DNA from: a virus
Length of the DNA: 64,000 bases
Strand: one strand, 5' to 3'
IMG/VR virus record: IMGVR_UViG_3300021961_000040
Span: 1-64,000 of that record
The first letter of the stretch is position 1, and the number at the start of each line of letters is the position of its first letter. Position numbers and translations under genes: made by a program. This document shows, piece after piece, positions 1 to 8,523 of this stretch. A model generated the notes under the pieces. The model was not told where the DNA came from. It saw only the letters and a program-made list of their open reading frames with translations, and did not search any database.

Positions 1-1
1 A

Positions 2-1192
2 TCTCAAACTGCAGGCCCGCACGCTTATAAGTTTGTTTTACCTGCAGATTATGAGGAAAATACTGATAATGACAAAGCAGGGCTTGGAACATTTAACAAT
101 TCAAAAATTGTCCATGAAACTTTGGGTAGACTTCAGATTGTTCCACCCTATTTTTCTCAAGATGCGCCCAATCCTTATATCGTAAAGATCTACAAAGATG
201 ATGGAAACGGTGGAGTTGGTAGTGAAATACCTTTGCTTGATAATATTGACTGGAACGTAGACTATTATAATGGAATGCTCTTTGTCCAAGACTATAACCC
301 TTCAAAGATACCTTCTTTTGCTAGAGCCTTTGCTTATGTTGGCAAAATGGCCGGGGATGTTGTTAGCTCTGGCGGCGCCGGAGGATCTCTATCTGCAACT
401 GATGAAGTTGTTTTAACAGCAAACTCTCCAAACGTACCCGGAGGAAAATTACTTGTAGCGGGTGCAGGTGTAGAAATACAAAAGACATCAAACACAGTTG
501 TGGTGTCTGCTCCTGCTTTTGAAAGCTCAAGAAAAAAATTAACTTTTTTTATGACAGGTTCGATATTAGCAGGAACACCTGTAAGAGTTATTTCATCTTC
601 TTTTAATGAAGTAGGATATGATGATGAAAGAATAGACATTGTTTATAATGGACAGCTTTTACATACCGGATCTTTGACTCAGGTGACAAACGCTGAAAGA
701 GACTATTTCATTAGTGGATCTGATCATTTAGTCTTTTCTTTTCAGGTTTTTGCAGATGATATTATTGATACAATTATTAATAAACAGCAATATTCGACTT
801 TTTTAAATGCAGCTGATATTAACGGTCAGTATGTTGTTCTTTCTGCAACAGGTTCTTTGCCTCATCATAGAGTTTTGACAGGATCTAACGGAATAAAAAT
901 AATAGACTCAGGATCAAGTCAAAATGTCGTAATAAGTTTAACAAAAGAAACTGTTTTTAACGAAGTCTTAAACGGGACTGTTGATGGAATAAATACACAG
1001 TTTTCTTTAAAAAATACGCCTTTTAGTACAGGCAGTGTATCTATATTTGTCAATGGTCAATTGCAGACTCCTGATTATCTTGGTTTAGATTTTTATGACT
1101 ATTGGGTGTCAGGCAGCAATATTTTCTTTCATTCTTCATCTATTCCTGAAGAACGAAGCGTACTTTTGTCTATTTACGAAAAAATAATTTAA
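2..1192 (+). CDS. Tail fibre / virion surface protein, 5' end outside window
   Basis: The reading frame is open from base 2, so the gene is cut by the window edge; an internal TTG at 122 is not a convincing start. About 396 residues are visible. The protein is rich in Ser, Gly, Thr and Asn and has a glycine run near residue 125, as phage fibre-like proteins often do. Two related segments, near residues 210-258 and 345-396, share the core V-N-G-Q-L followed by hydrophobic strands and an acidic turn. The same module ends the next large fibre-like protein (1616-3340). I infer a beta-rich appendage protein. No catalytic motif is visible. The exact fibre or baseplate role is unknown. Confidence 0.6.
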   Translation, partial: SQTAGPHAYKFVLPADYEENTDNDKAGLGTFNNSKIVHETLGRLQIVPPYFSQDAPNPYIVKIYKDDGNGGVGSEIPLLDNIDWNVDYYNGMLFVQDYNPSKIPSFARAFAYVGKMAGDVVSSGGAGGSLSATDEVVLTANSPNVPGGKLLVAGAGVEIQKTSNTVVVSAPAFESSRKKLTFFMTGSILAGTPVRVISSSFNEVGYDDERIDIVYNGQLLHTGSLTQVTNAERDYFISGSDHLVFSFQVFADDIIDTIINKQQYSTFLNAADINGQYVVLSATGSLPHHRVLTGSNGIKIIDSGSSQNVVISLTKETVFNEVLNGTVDGINTQFSLKNTPFSTGSVSIFVNGQLQTPDYLGLDFYDYWVSGSNIFFHSSSIPEERSVLLSIYEKII

Positions 1193-1288
1193 TTCTAGAT
1201 TTAACGATTCTTTCTCGATATTTAGTACGTGTAAGTACGTTCGTGTTAAAGTTTTAGTTAATGCAACAAAAACTCTAAGGATCAATAT

Positions 1289-1513
1289 ATGGACAATGTT
1301 TTTAAAACGTCAGATTTGGCGATTGCAGCTTTTTTAATGATGAAAGGTAAAAAGCTTGTAGATGCAAAAGTAGAAAAAGGAGGCAAGTTTAGTTTTGTAT
1401 TTGAAGATACAGAAAATAACTGTTTTAGATACGTTATTGAATTTGCAAACAGTGAAGCAGCAAAATTTGATTCGCACATAAAAAATTTAAAAAATATTTT
1501 GTTTAAATCTTGA
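1289..1513 (+). CDS. Small DUF5659-like phage protein
   Basis: This 74-residue protein opens with F-K-T-S-D-L-A-I-A-A-F-L and continues with a K-G-K-K-L turn and a phenylalanine-rich strand. That layout resembles the DUF5659 family of small phage proteins, recalled by pattern and not searched. The function is unknown. The ATG follows an 'aagga' ribosome site. It sits alone between two structural genes with about 100 nt on each side. Confidence 0.6.
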   Translation: MDNVFKTSDLAIAAFLMMKGKKLVDAKVEKGGKFSFVFEDTENNCFRYVIEFANSEAAKFDSHIKNLKNILFKS

Positions 1514-1615
1514 AAAAACGATTTGAAAGGCATATTTAATTTTGAGTTAAGTTTATGTCCTTTGTTAAGTTAGCGTAGAAGTCTAAAGCCAATTAATTAA
1601 ACAAAGGAGTATATT

Positions 1616-3340
1616 ATGGCTCGTACACAAATGAGATTAGACGCCCTTACTGGGTCTCTATCTTCAGCAGAAAATCACGTTGCATCACTTGATGCAGAAT
1701 CACTTCAGGATGTAATGGATCACCTTGCATCCGGTATTAAGCGTCTCCACGGTGGATCCGCTTACCACTCGCAGGAAGCTGGTCTGTTTTCACAAGATAT
1801 TCATATGGCAAACGGTCTCCAGGTAGATCAAGGTGCCATTGTTTCTGTTCACCTTCACGGCTCAGGAACATTTACAGCTGAGGGCGCTGCTGACTTAAGA
1901 AGCACTCTCAACGTAGATGGCGAAGCAACACTTGCTTCTGCTATTATTTCTGACATATCTGCAAAGCACGTTATGTTTGCCGGAACTGGTGGTGCCGTTG
2001 AAGGTTCTGCCGACCTTAAGTGGGACGGTCTCAAAGTTCTAGTCGGCGGAGGCTTCGGCTCAACCGGTATGAATCTCGGTGCAGACGGTACACTTGCAAT
2101 GGACGGTGCTCTTCAGGTAGAAGGTGCTGCTGATCTTAACAGCTCACTTGATGTTGCTGGCGCTGTTGCACTCGGTGCAGCTGGTGGTTCAGCTGACACT
2201 CAAATTCGCGGTGATTTGTCAGTTGCAGAAGATGCCACCATTACTGGTGACCTTACTGTTACTGGAGACTTCAGAGTTAATGGTTCATTAACTTATGTTA
2301 ACACCACTAACCTTCTTGTTTCTGATGCAAAAATCGTCATCTCCTCAGGTTCTCTTGTTGATGGTGCCGGTATTTATCTTGGCGACGAAGATGCTGGTGA
2401 AAACATCCGTTGGAATGCTGCTGACACCAAGTGGATTGCTTCAGACAAACTTGCTGCTGATACACTTCAAGCACTTGACCTTAGCGAAGCTATTGTCTGG
2501 GCTGATGCTAGCGGTAACCTTGTTGAAATCTCTGCTGCTCAATTCGGTGGATACCTTAGCGCTGGCGCCGGTATCGATTCAGTTGCTAATGGTCAGATTG
2601 ATGCCACACCTTACGTTGCTGGTACTGGTGTCACAATCAGCGCTTTCACTGCTTCAATTGGCCAGCCTGTCGGTACAACTGACAACGTTACCTTTGCTGA
2701 TATCTCTGCTGACAGTGTTAAGCTTGCTGATTTCAGCGCCGATGCCGGCAAGGCTTACAAGGTCGGTGCTGACGGAGCTGTTGTACCAGCAGCTTGGGAT
2801 GAGTTTGTTTCAATCGAAGCTGACGTCGGTCTCGAACTCACCCAAGATGGTTTCAAGGCTCATCTTGATCTAGCTCAGGATATAAGATCTTCAGCAACAG
2901 TTCAATTTGATAGACTACAGCTCGACGGTGCAGATAACTATGTTGATTCTGATGCTGGCGGTCTCGTACTTCACGCTTCTCTCGCCGGTGATTCAATTAA
3001 GTTTGAATACGATAACGGAAAGAGCATCAGCTTGGGTACAGACGACCTCGTAGGTTTCACAGCAACAGACATCATGGGCGCGCTCAACGAGCTCAAGAGC
3101 ACAGCTACAACCTTCGCCAAGTACGTCTTCGAGCCGGGTGCACAGTCCAGCGGTACACCAATTCAGGTCAACGCAAGCTTCGATCATAGCATCGCCAGCG
3201 CTGATTCTAGAATTGACGTATTCGTCAATGGTCAGTTGCTTAGAAAGACTGCCGACTATGCTTACGATGGTGACAATGACAAGTTGGTTTTCCAGTTTGA
3301 CATCGAAGTTGACGACGTTCTTTCAGTCATCGTTCGCTAA
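1616..3340 (+). CDS. Large fibre-like structural protein
   Basis: A 574-residue Ala/Gly/Asp/Ser-rich protein with repetitive beta-strand-like segments (patterns such as L-N-V-D-G-E-A-T-L and D-L-T-V-T-G-D). Around residues 225-245 it carries the segment V-N-T-T-N-L-L-V-S-D-A-K-I-V-I-S, which I recognise from many marine phage appendage proteins. It ends with the V-N-G-Q-L module also found twice in the preceding fibre protein. The codons are visibly richer in G and C than the neighbours, which fits high expression. An AAAGGAG ribosome site precedes the ATG and a strong terminator follows, so it is probably a monocistronic late virion gene. Whether it is a fibre or a capsid decoration cannot be told. 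Confidence 0.7.
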   Translation: MARTQMRLDALTGSLSSAENHVASLDAESLQDVMDHLASGIKRLHGGSAYHSQEAGLFSQDIHMANGLQVDQGAIVSVHLHGSGTFTAEGAADLRSTLNVDGEATLASAIISDISAKHVMFAGTGGAVEGSADLKWDGLKVLVGGGFGSTGMNLGADGTLAMDGALQVEGAADLNSSLDVAGAVALGAAGGSADTQIRGDLSVAEDATITGDLTVTGDFRVNGSLTYVNTTNLLVSDAKIVISSGSLVDGAGIYLGDEDAGENIRWNAADTKWIASDKLAADTLQALDLSEAIVWADASGNLVEISAAQFGGYLSAGAGIDSVANGQIDATPYVAGTGVTISAFTASIGQPVGTTDNVTFADISADSVKLADFSADAGKAYKVGADGAVVPAAWDEFVSIEADVGLELTQDGFKAHLDLAQDIRSSATVQFDRLQLDGADNYVDSDAGGLVLHASLAGDSIKFEYDNGKSISLGTDDLVGFTATDIMGALNELKSTATTFAKYVFEPGAQSSGTPIQVNASFDHSIASADSRIDVFVNGQLLRKTADYAYDGDNDKLVFQFDIEVDDVLSVIVR

Positions 3341-3362
3341 TAGATTAATTTAATTTAATCTT

Positions 3363-3399
3363 GCCCCTCGTGAAGCAATTCACGAGGGGCATTTGTTTT
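3363..3399 (+). terminator. Rho-independent terminator
   Basis: A perfect 12-bp stem (3363-3374 with 3379-3390) closes a GCAA tetraloop and is followed by a T-rich run. It ends the transcript of the large fibre-like gene. Confidence 0.9.
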
Positions 3400-3446
3400 A
3401 TAAGAGCAATTTCAAAGATATAATTAAATTAAAATAGGAGGTTGAC

Positions 3447-3776
3447 ATGTCTTTAGAACAAAAGTATAAAGATTATTTTAAATTAAAAACGCAAGAAGAG
3501 TTATACGAACTTATTGCAAGGCTCAAAATGTTTATTGATTTATCTTTGCAAGAGTCAGCCGCTGGCAATACTGATGATAGACTAAAAAGCATGCATGCTA
3601 CAATTTTAAAACTTCGTGACTCTTTGGTTTACGAGCTAAGCATCAATAATCATAGCAAAAATTTATTAAAAATGGAAGAAGATCTTAAGCGATTTAAAGA
3701 GCTCAATGCAGCATCGCTAGAATCAAATTCTAAAAAAAACTTAGATCTAGAACAAGAGCAGGAGAAAGACCAATAA
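3447..3776 (+). CDS. Unknown helical protein
   Basis: A 109-residue, highly charged protein predicted to be almost all helix, with heptad-like Leu spacing and a Glu/Lys/Gln-rich tail. The AGGAGG site just upstream is the strongest ribosome site in this region. No family recognised; a coiled-coil virion or assembly protein is possible given the structural neighbours. Confidence 0.65.
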   Translation: MSLEQKYKDYFKLKTQEELYELIARLKMFIDLSLQESAAGNTDDRLKSMHATILKLRDSLVYELSINNHSKNLLKMEEDLKRFKELNAASLESNSKKNLDLEQEQEKDQ

Positions 3777-3800
3777 ATGTCATAAGGTCTCGCAAGTATC

Positions 3801-4217
3801 ATGAAAATTAATCAAAATGTAAATTTTGGATCTTCTCTCTCAGGAATCTCTGGCTCAATAAGATATCAACTTTTTGACACCAAAGGAGTTGCATATACAA
3901 CAGCATCGAACACTGGAGTTTACGAAGTAGGATCAAGTACGGGCTGTTACGGAGTAGAGTTTGACCTAAGTCACCAATTTAGCGGGTCTATCGTATGGAC
4001 TTCTACAGAGCACCCGGGTGTCAGCGCAATAGAAACTGTTACACTAGACCAGAAAATGGTTAGGCATATGACTGTCGGAAGATGGAAAATCATGGCTGAT
4101 ACAAAAGAAATGGTTTTTTACGAAGAAGACGGTGTAACTGAACTGGCTCGTTATTCTCTTCTCGATAGAAACGAAAGCCCGTCCTTTACAGAAGTTTTTG
4201 AACGCGTGAGAGGATAA
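3801..4217 (+). CDS. Small virion-like beta protein
   Basis: A 138-residue protein with an N-terminal beta-rich, Ser/Gly-rich part. Its C-terminal segment reads G-R-W-K-I, then M-V-F-Y-E-E-D-G-V-T-E, then A-R-Y-S-L-L-D, and ends E-R-V-R-G. That ending recurs in phage tail and baseplate associated proteins I know by pattern. It probably belongs to the tail. It is followed after one base by the next start, so the two are co-translated. Confidence 0.6.
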   Translation: MKINQNVNFGSSLSGISGSIRYQLFDTKGVAYTTASNTGVYEVGSSTGCYGVEFDLSHQFSGSIVWTSTEHPGVSAIETVTLDQKMVRHMTVGRWKIMADTKEMVFYEEDGVTELARYSLLDRNESPSFTEVFERVRG

Positions 4218-4218
4218 G

Positions 4219-4671
4219 TTGGCTGGCTTTGGAGTTGGTTCTCCTGTTCCTTTAATTATGCTTGGAATGGGCCCTAGCCCAAGACTTGTTACGGGTGGAT
4301 TTACCCCTTTAATTGTAAAAGCTGCTAGAGTATTACGCGGCGGCCGAGCTGCGTATAAAAAGCTGATAAGTGAATACGAAGAAAGATTTAAAATATCAGC
4401 AATGATTATGACTAACAACGGCAGAGAAATACTAAATCCCATATCTAATAAATTGAGTAGAATATTCTTAGAGAACAACATAAATATTAAGAAGTCCTAT
4501 GCAAAAGAACTAATTTGGAAGAGAACAAAGCGCCCAGCAGTTGAAGTTAAAAATGTTTACGTCGAACATAAAAAAACAGAAAACTTTAAAGTGACTGCCT
4601 CACACAAAAATGTTGAAGTAAAAAAGGATCTCAAAATAACTGCAAAGAGGAAAATAAATGTCAAAGATTAA
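4219..4671 (+). CDS. Unknown protein, basic C-terminus
   Basis: A 150-residue product starting at TTG one base after the previous stop, with a GAGAGGA ribosome site inside the upstream gene. The N-terminus is hydrophobic and Gly/Pro-rich (G-V-G-S-P-V-P-L-I-M-L-G-M-G) and the last 50 residues are Lys-rich. No family recognised. It overlaps the next gene by 14 nt, so this is a coupled group of small late genes. Confidence 0.55.
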   Translation: MAGFGVGSPVPLIMLGMGPSPRLVTGGFTPLIVKAARVLRGGRAAYKKLISEYEERFKISAMIMTNNGREILNPISNKLSRIFLENNINIKKSYAKELIWKRTKRPAVEVKNVYVEHKKTENFKVTASHKNVEVKKDLKITAKRKINVKD

Positions 4672-5161
4672 TCTTTTACTTGACGAAGAAAATGAAATTA
4701 CATTCGCACTTACAGTCGAAGGAACAACAAACTCACCTGCGAAGTGCAGACTTTTAGTTGAGAAAGATGATATGACTCTAATGTTCGAACCAAACTATTT
4801 CCAGAACGATGAAGTATCTGTCACAATTCCAGCACTTAAACACATTTTTAAAGAAGGAGAATGTGACCTTAATCTAGAAGTAATTGTAGAAGATAAATAT
4901 TTTAGACCTCTTTCAATGAAAGCTTACTTAGAAAAAAGTGTTGAAGTCATTGCCGAGTCAAAAGTTGTAGCAAAACCAAGAGTACAGGCTGCAGCTTCTG
5001 TTTCACAAGTCAAAGTAAATAGTAAAAAGAAACAGATACAGAAAAATATAAAAAATGAATCAATTTCACCAGTAAAAGCAGAGCCTCCGCCGAACTCACA
5101 AAAATTGTCAGATAAACAAATTATGGAGTTGATTAATTCACTTGCAAGAGGTAATCAATGA
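4658..5161 (+). CDS. Unknown phage protein, possible head/core protein
   Basis: A 167-residue protein. Residues 1-100 look like a small beta-sandwich (alternating strands starting K-I-N-L-L-L-D-E-E-N-E). A Lys/Ala/Val linker and a short C-terminal helix (L-S-D-K-Q-I-M-E-L-I-N-S-L) follow. This layout resembles small prohead-associated proteins of T4-like phages, but I cannot show homology. It overlaps the following gene by an ATGA junction. Confidence 0.55.
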   Translation: MSKINLLLDEENEITFALTVEGTTNSPAKCRLLVEKDDMTLMFEPNYFQNDEVSVTIPALKHIFKEGECDLNLEVIVEDKYFRPLSMKAYLEKSVEVIAESKVVAKPRVQAAASVSQVKVNSKKKQIQKNIKNESISPVKAEPPPNSQKLSDKQIMELINSLARGNQ

Positions 5162-5424
5162 ATCAAATTATTGAAATCTTATTTTTAAACAAATATAATA
5201 TTTTTATATTTGTAATGCAATACATTTCTTTAAGCTTAATTTTCTGGAGCATGCAAGCAAGTTTAAAAAAGAATACAGCAGAAATAATCAAGGCCATGTC
5301 GTCTCCAAGAAGAAAAAATAAGTTAAAGGAGGATCAAGATAATCCTTTGAAGACAATTTTTCTTTCTTTAGCATGGCCTGTTTTTGTTGCAAAGAATCTC
5401 AAAAATGAGCTCACAAAAAAGTAG
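5158..5424 (+). CDS. Small membrane protein
   Basis: An 88-residue protein with a hydrophobic N-terminal stretch (about residues 8-32, rich in Ile, Phe and Leu), then a basic segment and a second weaker hydrophobic patch near residue 70. Its start overlaps the previous stop (ATGA) and its end overlaps the next gene. Function unknown. Confidence 0.55.
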   Translation: MNQIIEILFLNKYNIFIFVMQYISLSLIFWSMQASLKKNTAEIIKAMSSPRRKNKLKEDQDNPLKTIFLSLAWPVFVAKNLKNELTKK

Positions 5425-6139
5425 CAAAATAATTCTTATCGAGTTTAAGTTTCTTACAGAAGAAAAAGAAGATGTCGAAGAGCTTTGCAAAAAAGGTTTA
5501 GTAGATCTTGGCTACTGTTTGAACGAGCTTAAAGGAAAACTTTCAAAAAAAATAGATGGGCAAGTTGAAAAATTTGAAGAACAATTTTTTAATAAACCTC
5601 CAAGTATAGAAGAAGCAGCAGAAAAAGCAAAAGCTGAAGCTTTAAAAGAAGATATTGAAGAAGAAACGGTATCCGCTGCTAAAAAAGAAAAATGGGCAAA
5701 GAAGTTATATAGAGAAATTGTTTTATTGACGCATCCAGATAAAACGTCAGCAATCCCAATACCTCAGATTGCTACAAAGCTTTTAAAATTTTATAACATT
5801 GCTGTAGACGCATACGCATCAGACGACTTTTCAGAGTTATTATATGTAGCAAATGAATTGGATTTAGAAGTACCAGATGACAAGGTTCAAGAGCATGTTG
5901 GACCTAAAGTAAAAATTCTAAGCGAAGAAATAGGAAAAAAGAAGGCAACTTTCCCATATCAGTGGGAAACAATGCCAGAAGATAAGCGCGGAACTATTTT
6001 AGAAAATTATCTTAAGTCAATTGGATACATCTTTGACAAAGAAGTAATTGAAGAAGTAGTTGAAAAAGTAAAAAGAATTAAGCGCAAACCTGGCACAAGG
6101 CCTGTAAATTATATAAGGAAAAGGATAAAATCACAATAA
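5405..6139 (+). CDS. J-domain (DnaJ-like) protein
   Basis: Around residues 98-112 the sequence reads L-Y-R-E-I-V-L-L-T-H-P-D-K-T, the helix II and HPD loop of J-domains, followed by a helix suited to helix III. J-domains use HPD to stimulate Hsp70 ATPase, so the protein probably recruits host DnaK. A long acidic coiled-coil-like region precedes the domain and a basic tail follows. I chose the ATG at 5405 over a TTG at 5384; both overlap the previous gene. No phage Hsp70 is in the window. The HPD motif is seen; Hsp70 recruitment is inferred. Confidence 0.65.
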   Translation: MSSQKSSKIILIEFKFLTEEKEDVEELCKKGLVDLGYCLNELKGKLSKKIDGQVEKFEEQFFNKPPSIEEAAEKAKAEALKEDIEEETVSAAKKEKWAKKLYREIVLLTHPDKTSAIPIPQIATKLLKFYNIAVDAYASDDFSELLYVANELDLEVPDDKVQEHVGPKVKILSEEIGKKKATFPYQWETMPEDKRGTILENYLKSIGYIFDKEVIEEVVEKVKRIKRKPGTRPVNYIRKRIKSQ

Positions 6140-6171
6140 GATAAATTTTAAAGTCTTAAAGTGAGGTTACA

Positions 6172-6999
6172 TTGCCAGAAGGTCCTGAGTGCGCAGCAAC
6201 TGCAAGATCAATTGATGAGTTTATGCGTGGTAAAAAAGTCTATAACGTAGAGATTCTTTCTGGAAGATACACTAAAAAAACGCCACCCGGATTTGAGAAA
6301 TTTAAGTCAATGATGCCGATTCATTGTACTGGCTGGTCAACTAAAGGAAAGTTTATCTACGGAATGTTTGGAGAACGAGTAGGTAAGCACTGTTTTATTT
6401 GGAACACACTGGGCATGACAGGGTATTGGTCTTTTAACCCACAAAAACATTCGCGTGTTCGTTTTGATTTTGAAGACGGTTCTTCTATTTGGTATACAGA
6501 CACTAGAAACTTTGGAACACTTACGTTTGCAATGACCTTTGAAGAAACTGAGAAAAAATTACTTGAACTTGGACCTGATCCGCTAACGCATGATATTCCA
6601 ATCGATCAATTCAGAACTCGGCTTTTTAAGAAAAACAAGAAAGGCGAAAAAACAATATGTGAAGCACTAATGAACCAGAAAACTATCGCCGGCGTAGGAA
6701 ACTACATTAAGGCAGAAGTTCTTTGGCTTTCTAAGGTATCACCTTTGCGAACAGTAAACTCTTTGACAGAAAAAGAGATAACTGACATCAGAGACAACAT
6801 TCAGTCTGTGATTAGGACATCATATCAAAATGGCGGTGCAACTATTAAAAGCTTTTACGGCGCTGATGGTTCAAAAGGTACATATTCTAGTAGATTTTTA
6901 GTGTACAATCAAAAGGTTGACCCTTATAATAATAATGTGATAAAAACTGCAACACCTGATGGCAGAACAACTCATTGGGTACCAGAAGTTCAAAAATAG
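6172..6999 (+). CDS. mutM: Formamidopyrimidine-DNA glycosylase (Fpg/Nei family)
   Basis: The protein starts (TTG) with P-E-G-P-E, placing the catalytic N-terminal proline and Glu exactly as in Fpg/Nei enzymes. A helix-two-turn-helix segment (N-Q-K-T-I-A-G-V-G-N-Y-I) lies near residue 165. At 275 residues it has family length. The C-terminal finger is unusual: the expected Cys pairs are absent (D-P-Y-N-N-N and H-W-V-P-E-V-Q stand in their places), while the DNA-contacting Gly-Arg-Thr-Thr is kept. It is therefore a zincless finger. The enzyme would remove oxidised bases and nick the strand. It opens the nucleotide-metabolism cluster. Confidence 0.85.
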   Translation: MPEGPECAATARSIDEFMRGKKVYNVEILSGRYTKKTPPGFEKFKSMMPIHCTGWSTKGKFIYGMFGERVGKHCFIWNTLGMTGYWSFNPQKHSRVRFDFEDGSSIWYTDTRNFGTLTFAMTFEETEKKLLELGPDPLTHDIPIDQFRTRLFKKNKKGEKTICEALMNQKTIAGVGNYIKAEVLWLSKVSPLRTVNSLTEKEITDIRDNIQSVIRTSYQNGGATIKSFYGADGSKGTYSSRFLVYNQKVDPYNNNVIKTATPDGRTTHWVPEVQK

Positions 7000-7008
7000 G
7001 AGAAAAAC

Positions 7009-7227
7009 ATGACACTTAGCGATACAGTAATTGGACACATAGCACAGCTTGTGCAGATAGCAATTTTGACAGGAACAGACGTTGTTGACAATATGAGAAT
7101 GATAAGACTAGTAGACAACGAAGGCACACTTGAGCTAGATGAAGACTACGCGCAGCAAGCCAGCGATAATGTTCAGAGAATGCTACAAGAAGCAGCTAGC
7201 ATACAGTCACAGGGCACAGAGCTCTAA
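7009..7227 (+). CDS. Unknown small phage protein
   Basis: A 72-residue acidic protein beginning with a hydrophobic helix (I-G-H-I-A-Q-L-V-Q-I-A-I-L-T-G-T-D) and ending in a Gln/Ala-rich helix. A GGAG site precedes the ATG. The next start follows its stop by one base, so it is probably co-translated with the dUTPase-like gene. Function unknown. Confidence 0.6.
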   Translation: MTLSDTVIGHIAQLVQIAILTGTDVVDNMRMIRLVDNEGTLELDEDYAQQASDNVQRMLQEAASIQSQGTEL

Positions 7228-7228
7228 T

Positions 7229-7609
7229 ATGAGTTGCAATCTCACAAAAATGTTTCTGCTTAGACAGCAGTTTATAGATGAAATGAAAGAATATCATTCT
7301 GGTTCTTACCCAGAAAGACTTCCTCTTGATCTTCGTCAAAAAGAATCCCAGCAATTTTGTAGAGATCTAGCCCTGAGAGGCGTCGAAGAAATGTTTGAAG
7401 CACTTCAGCACCTTAAAAACTGGAAGCCTCACAGAATGACAGAGTTTAATGAGGCTCCTGATAGAGAAGAGTTTCTTGAAGAAATAGTAGATGCCTTAAA
7501 TTATTTCTTCTCTCTTCTGATTGTATCAGGATTTAATGATAAAGACTTGAGCGAAGCTTATGAAAAGAAACATGAAGTTATCATGAATAGACTAAAGGAA
7601 GGTTATTAG
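7229..7609 (+). CDS. dUTPase / MazG-like all-alpha NTP pyrophosphatase
   Basis: A 126-residue all-helical protein with E-E-M-F-E-A-L-Q-H-L-K-N-W-K and, later, E-E-I-V-D-A-L-N-Y-F. These are the metal-binding E-x-x-E and E-x-x-D helices of the dimeric dUTPase/MazG fold, with the H-L-K-N-W-K segment typical of phage dUTPases. It would hydrolyse dUTP to dUMP, feeding ThyX encoded 1.3 kb downstream. I chose the ATG at 7229 over an upstream in-frame ATG because it sits at the previous stop. Confidence 0.75.
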   Translation: MSCNLTKMFLLRQQFIDEMKEYHSGSYPERLPLDLRQKESQQFCRDLALRGVEEMFEALQHLKNWKPHRMTEFNEAPDREEFLEEIVDALNYFFSLLIVSGFNDKDLSEAYEKKHEVIMNRLKEGY

Positions 7610-8523
7610 TGAATTTTGTCAAAATGATAAAGTCACAAGCTGATTATAATAATAAAAAGTTTGGTGACTCATTATCCGAAGAAGAAAAACGTAATATCAG
7701 TAGAGACTTGGCACTCAACTCATATAATTCTATTAATAAAATGATCGAAAAAATGAGAGCTACAAATGACGTGCCTCACGAAGATGATCTAGTGTATTCT
7801 TCTATTGACGTATTAAGATATGTCATGTCTATACTTAATCTTTGGAATGTAAACCCACAGGATGTCGCAACAGCCTTTCTAGAAAAAGATATTTTTCTTG
7901 ATGTCGATCATAAAATTAATACAAAAAAATGGGAAGGCCAACCTGTTATTATTGTAGATATCGATGATGTTCTTGTAGAATTCAGATCTACTTTTGCTAA
8001 TTTCTTAAAAGAAACATATTCATTAGATGCTGATATTGAAAGTGAGCAATACTTTTTTGTCAATGAAATTCTAGAAAATGGAAATCTTAATCCAGAAAAA
8101 GTATTTGACTCTTTTGTTAATACAAGAAGTTTTAGAACGCTTCCGCTTGTCGAAGATGCTGACGTGTATCTCAAAGAAATGAAGTCAAAAGGATACTGGA
8201 TTCAGCTTTTGACAGCTCGTCCAAAAGAAGAATTAAAAATCTTTTATGACACTTATTACTGGTTGGGATTAAGCAATATTCCTTTTGATAGAGTTGATTT
8301 TTCACCTGAAAAATTAAGATGGTGCATGAATTCAGAGTACTACGACTCAGGGGCTATTGCTTTTGCAATTGATGATTCTCCTAAACATGCTATGGAATAC
8401 GCAGGGCATGGTATAAGTGTAAAAGTACCATTAAAGAGTTATAATAAGAGTATTGAAAGCGAAAATATCACTTTCTACAATAACTTTAACGAACTACTAA
8501 GTGAGGAAAATAATGCCAGTTAA
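7609..8523 (+). CDS. 5'(3')-deoxyribonucleotidase-like HAD protein with N-terminal helical domain
   Basis: A GTG start shares its first base with the previous stop. Residues 1-105 are helical and resemble a partial dUTPase/MazG-type domain (V-Y-S-S-I-D-V-L-R-Y-V-M). From about residue 117 a HAD hydrolase follows, with motif I V-D-I-D-D-V-L, the threonine motif L-L-T-A-R-P, and the acidic motif I-D-D-S-P-K. This matches 5'(3')-deoxynucleotidases, which dephosphorylate dNMPs. The fusion order (pyrophosphatase-like then nucleotidase) suggests stepwise removal of unwanted dNTPs. The HAD assignment is firm and the N-terminal one is inference. Confidence 0.7.
   Translation: MNFVKMIKSQADYNNKKFGDSLSEEEKRNISRDLALNSYNSINKMIEKMRATNDVPHEDDLVYSSIDVLRYVMSILNLWNVNPQDVATAFLEKDIFLDVDHKINTKKWEGQPVIIVDIDDVLVEFRSTFANFLKETYSLDADIESEQYFFVNEILENGNLNPEKVFDSFVNTRSFRTLPLVEDADVYLKEMKSKGYWIQLLTARPKEELKIFYDTYYWLGLSNIPFDRVDFSPEKLRWCMNSEYYDSGAIAFAIDDSPKHAMEYAGHGISVKVPLKSYNKSIESENITFYNNFNELLSEENNAS

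Noticed and set aside
2295-2873. 192-residue + strand ORF within the fibre-like gene
   Set aside because: Leu-rich product of an alternative frame of a repetitive high-GC gene; no start site and no coupling.
4044-4481. Minus-strand 145-residue ORF
   Set aside because: Overlaps two tightly coupled + strand genes and shows no start signal.
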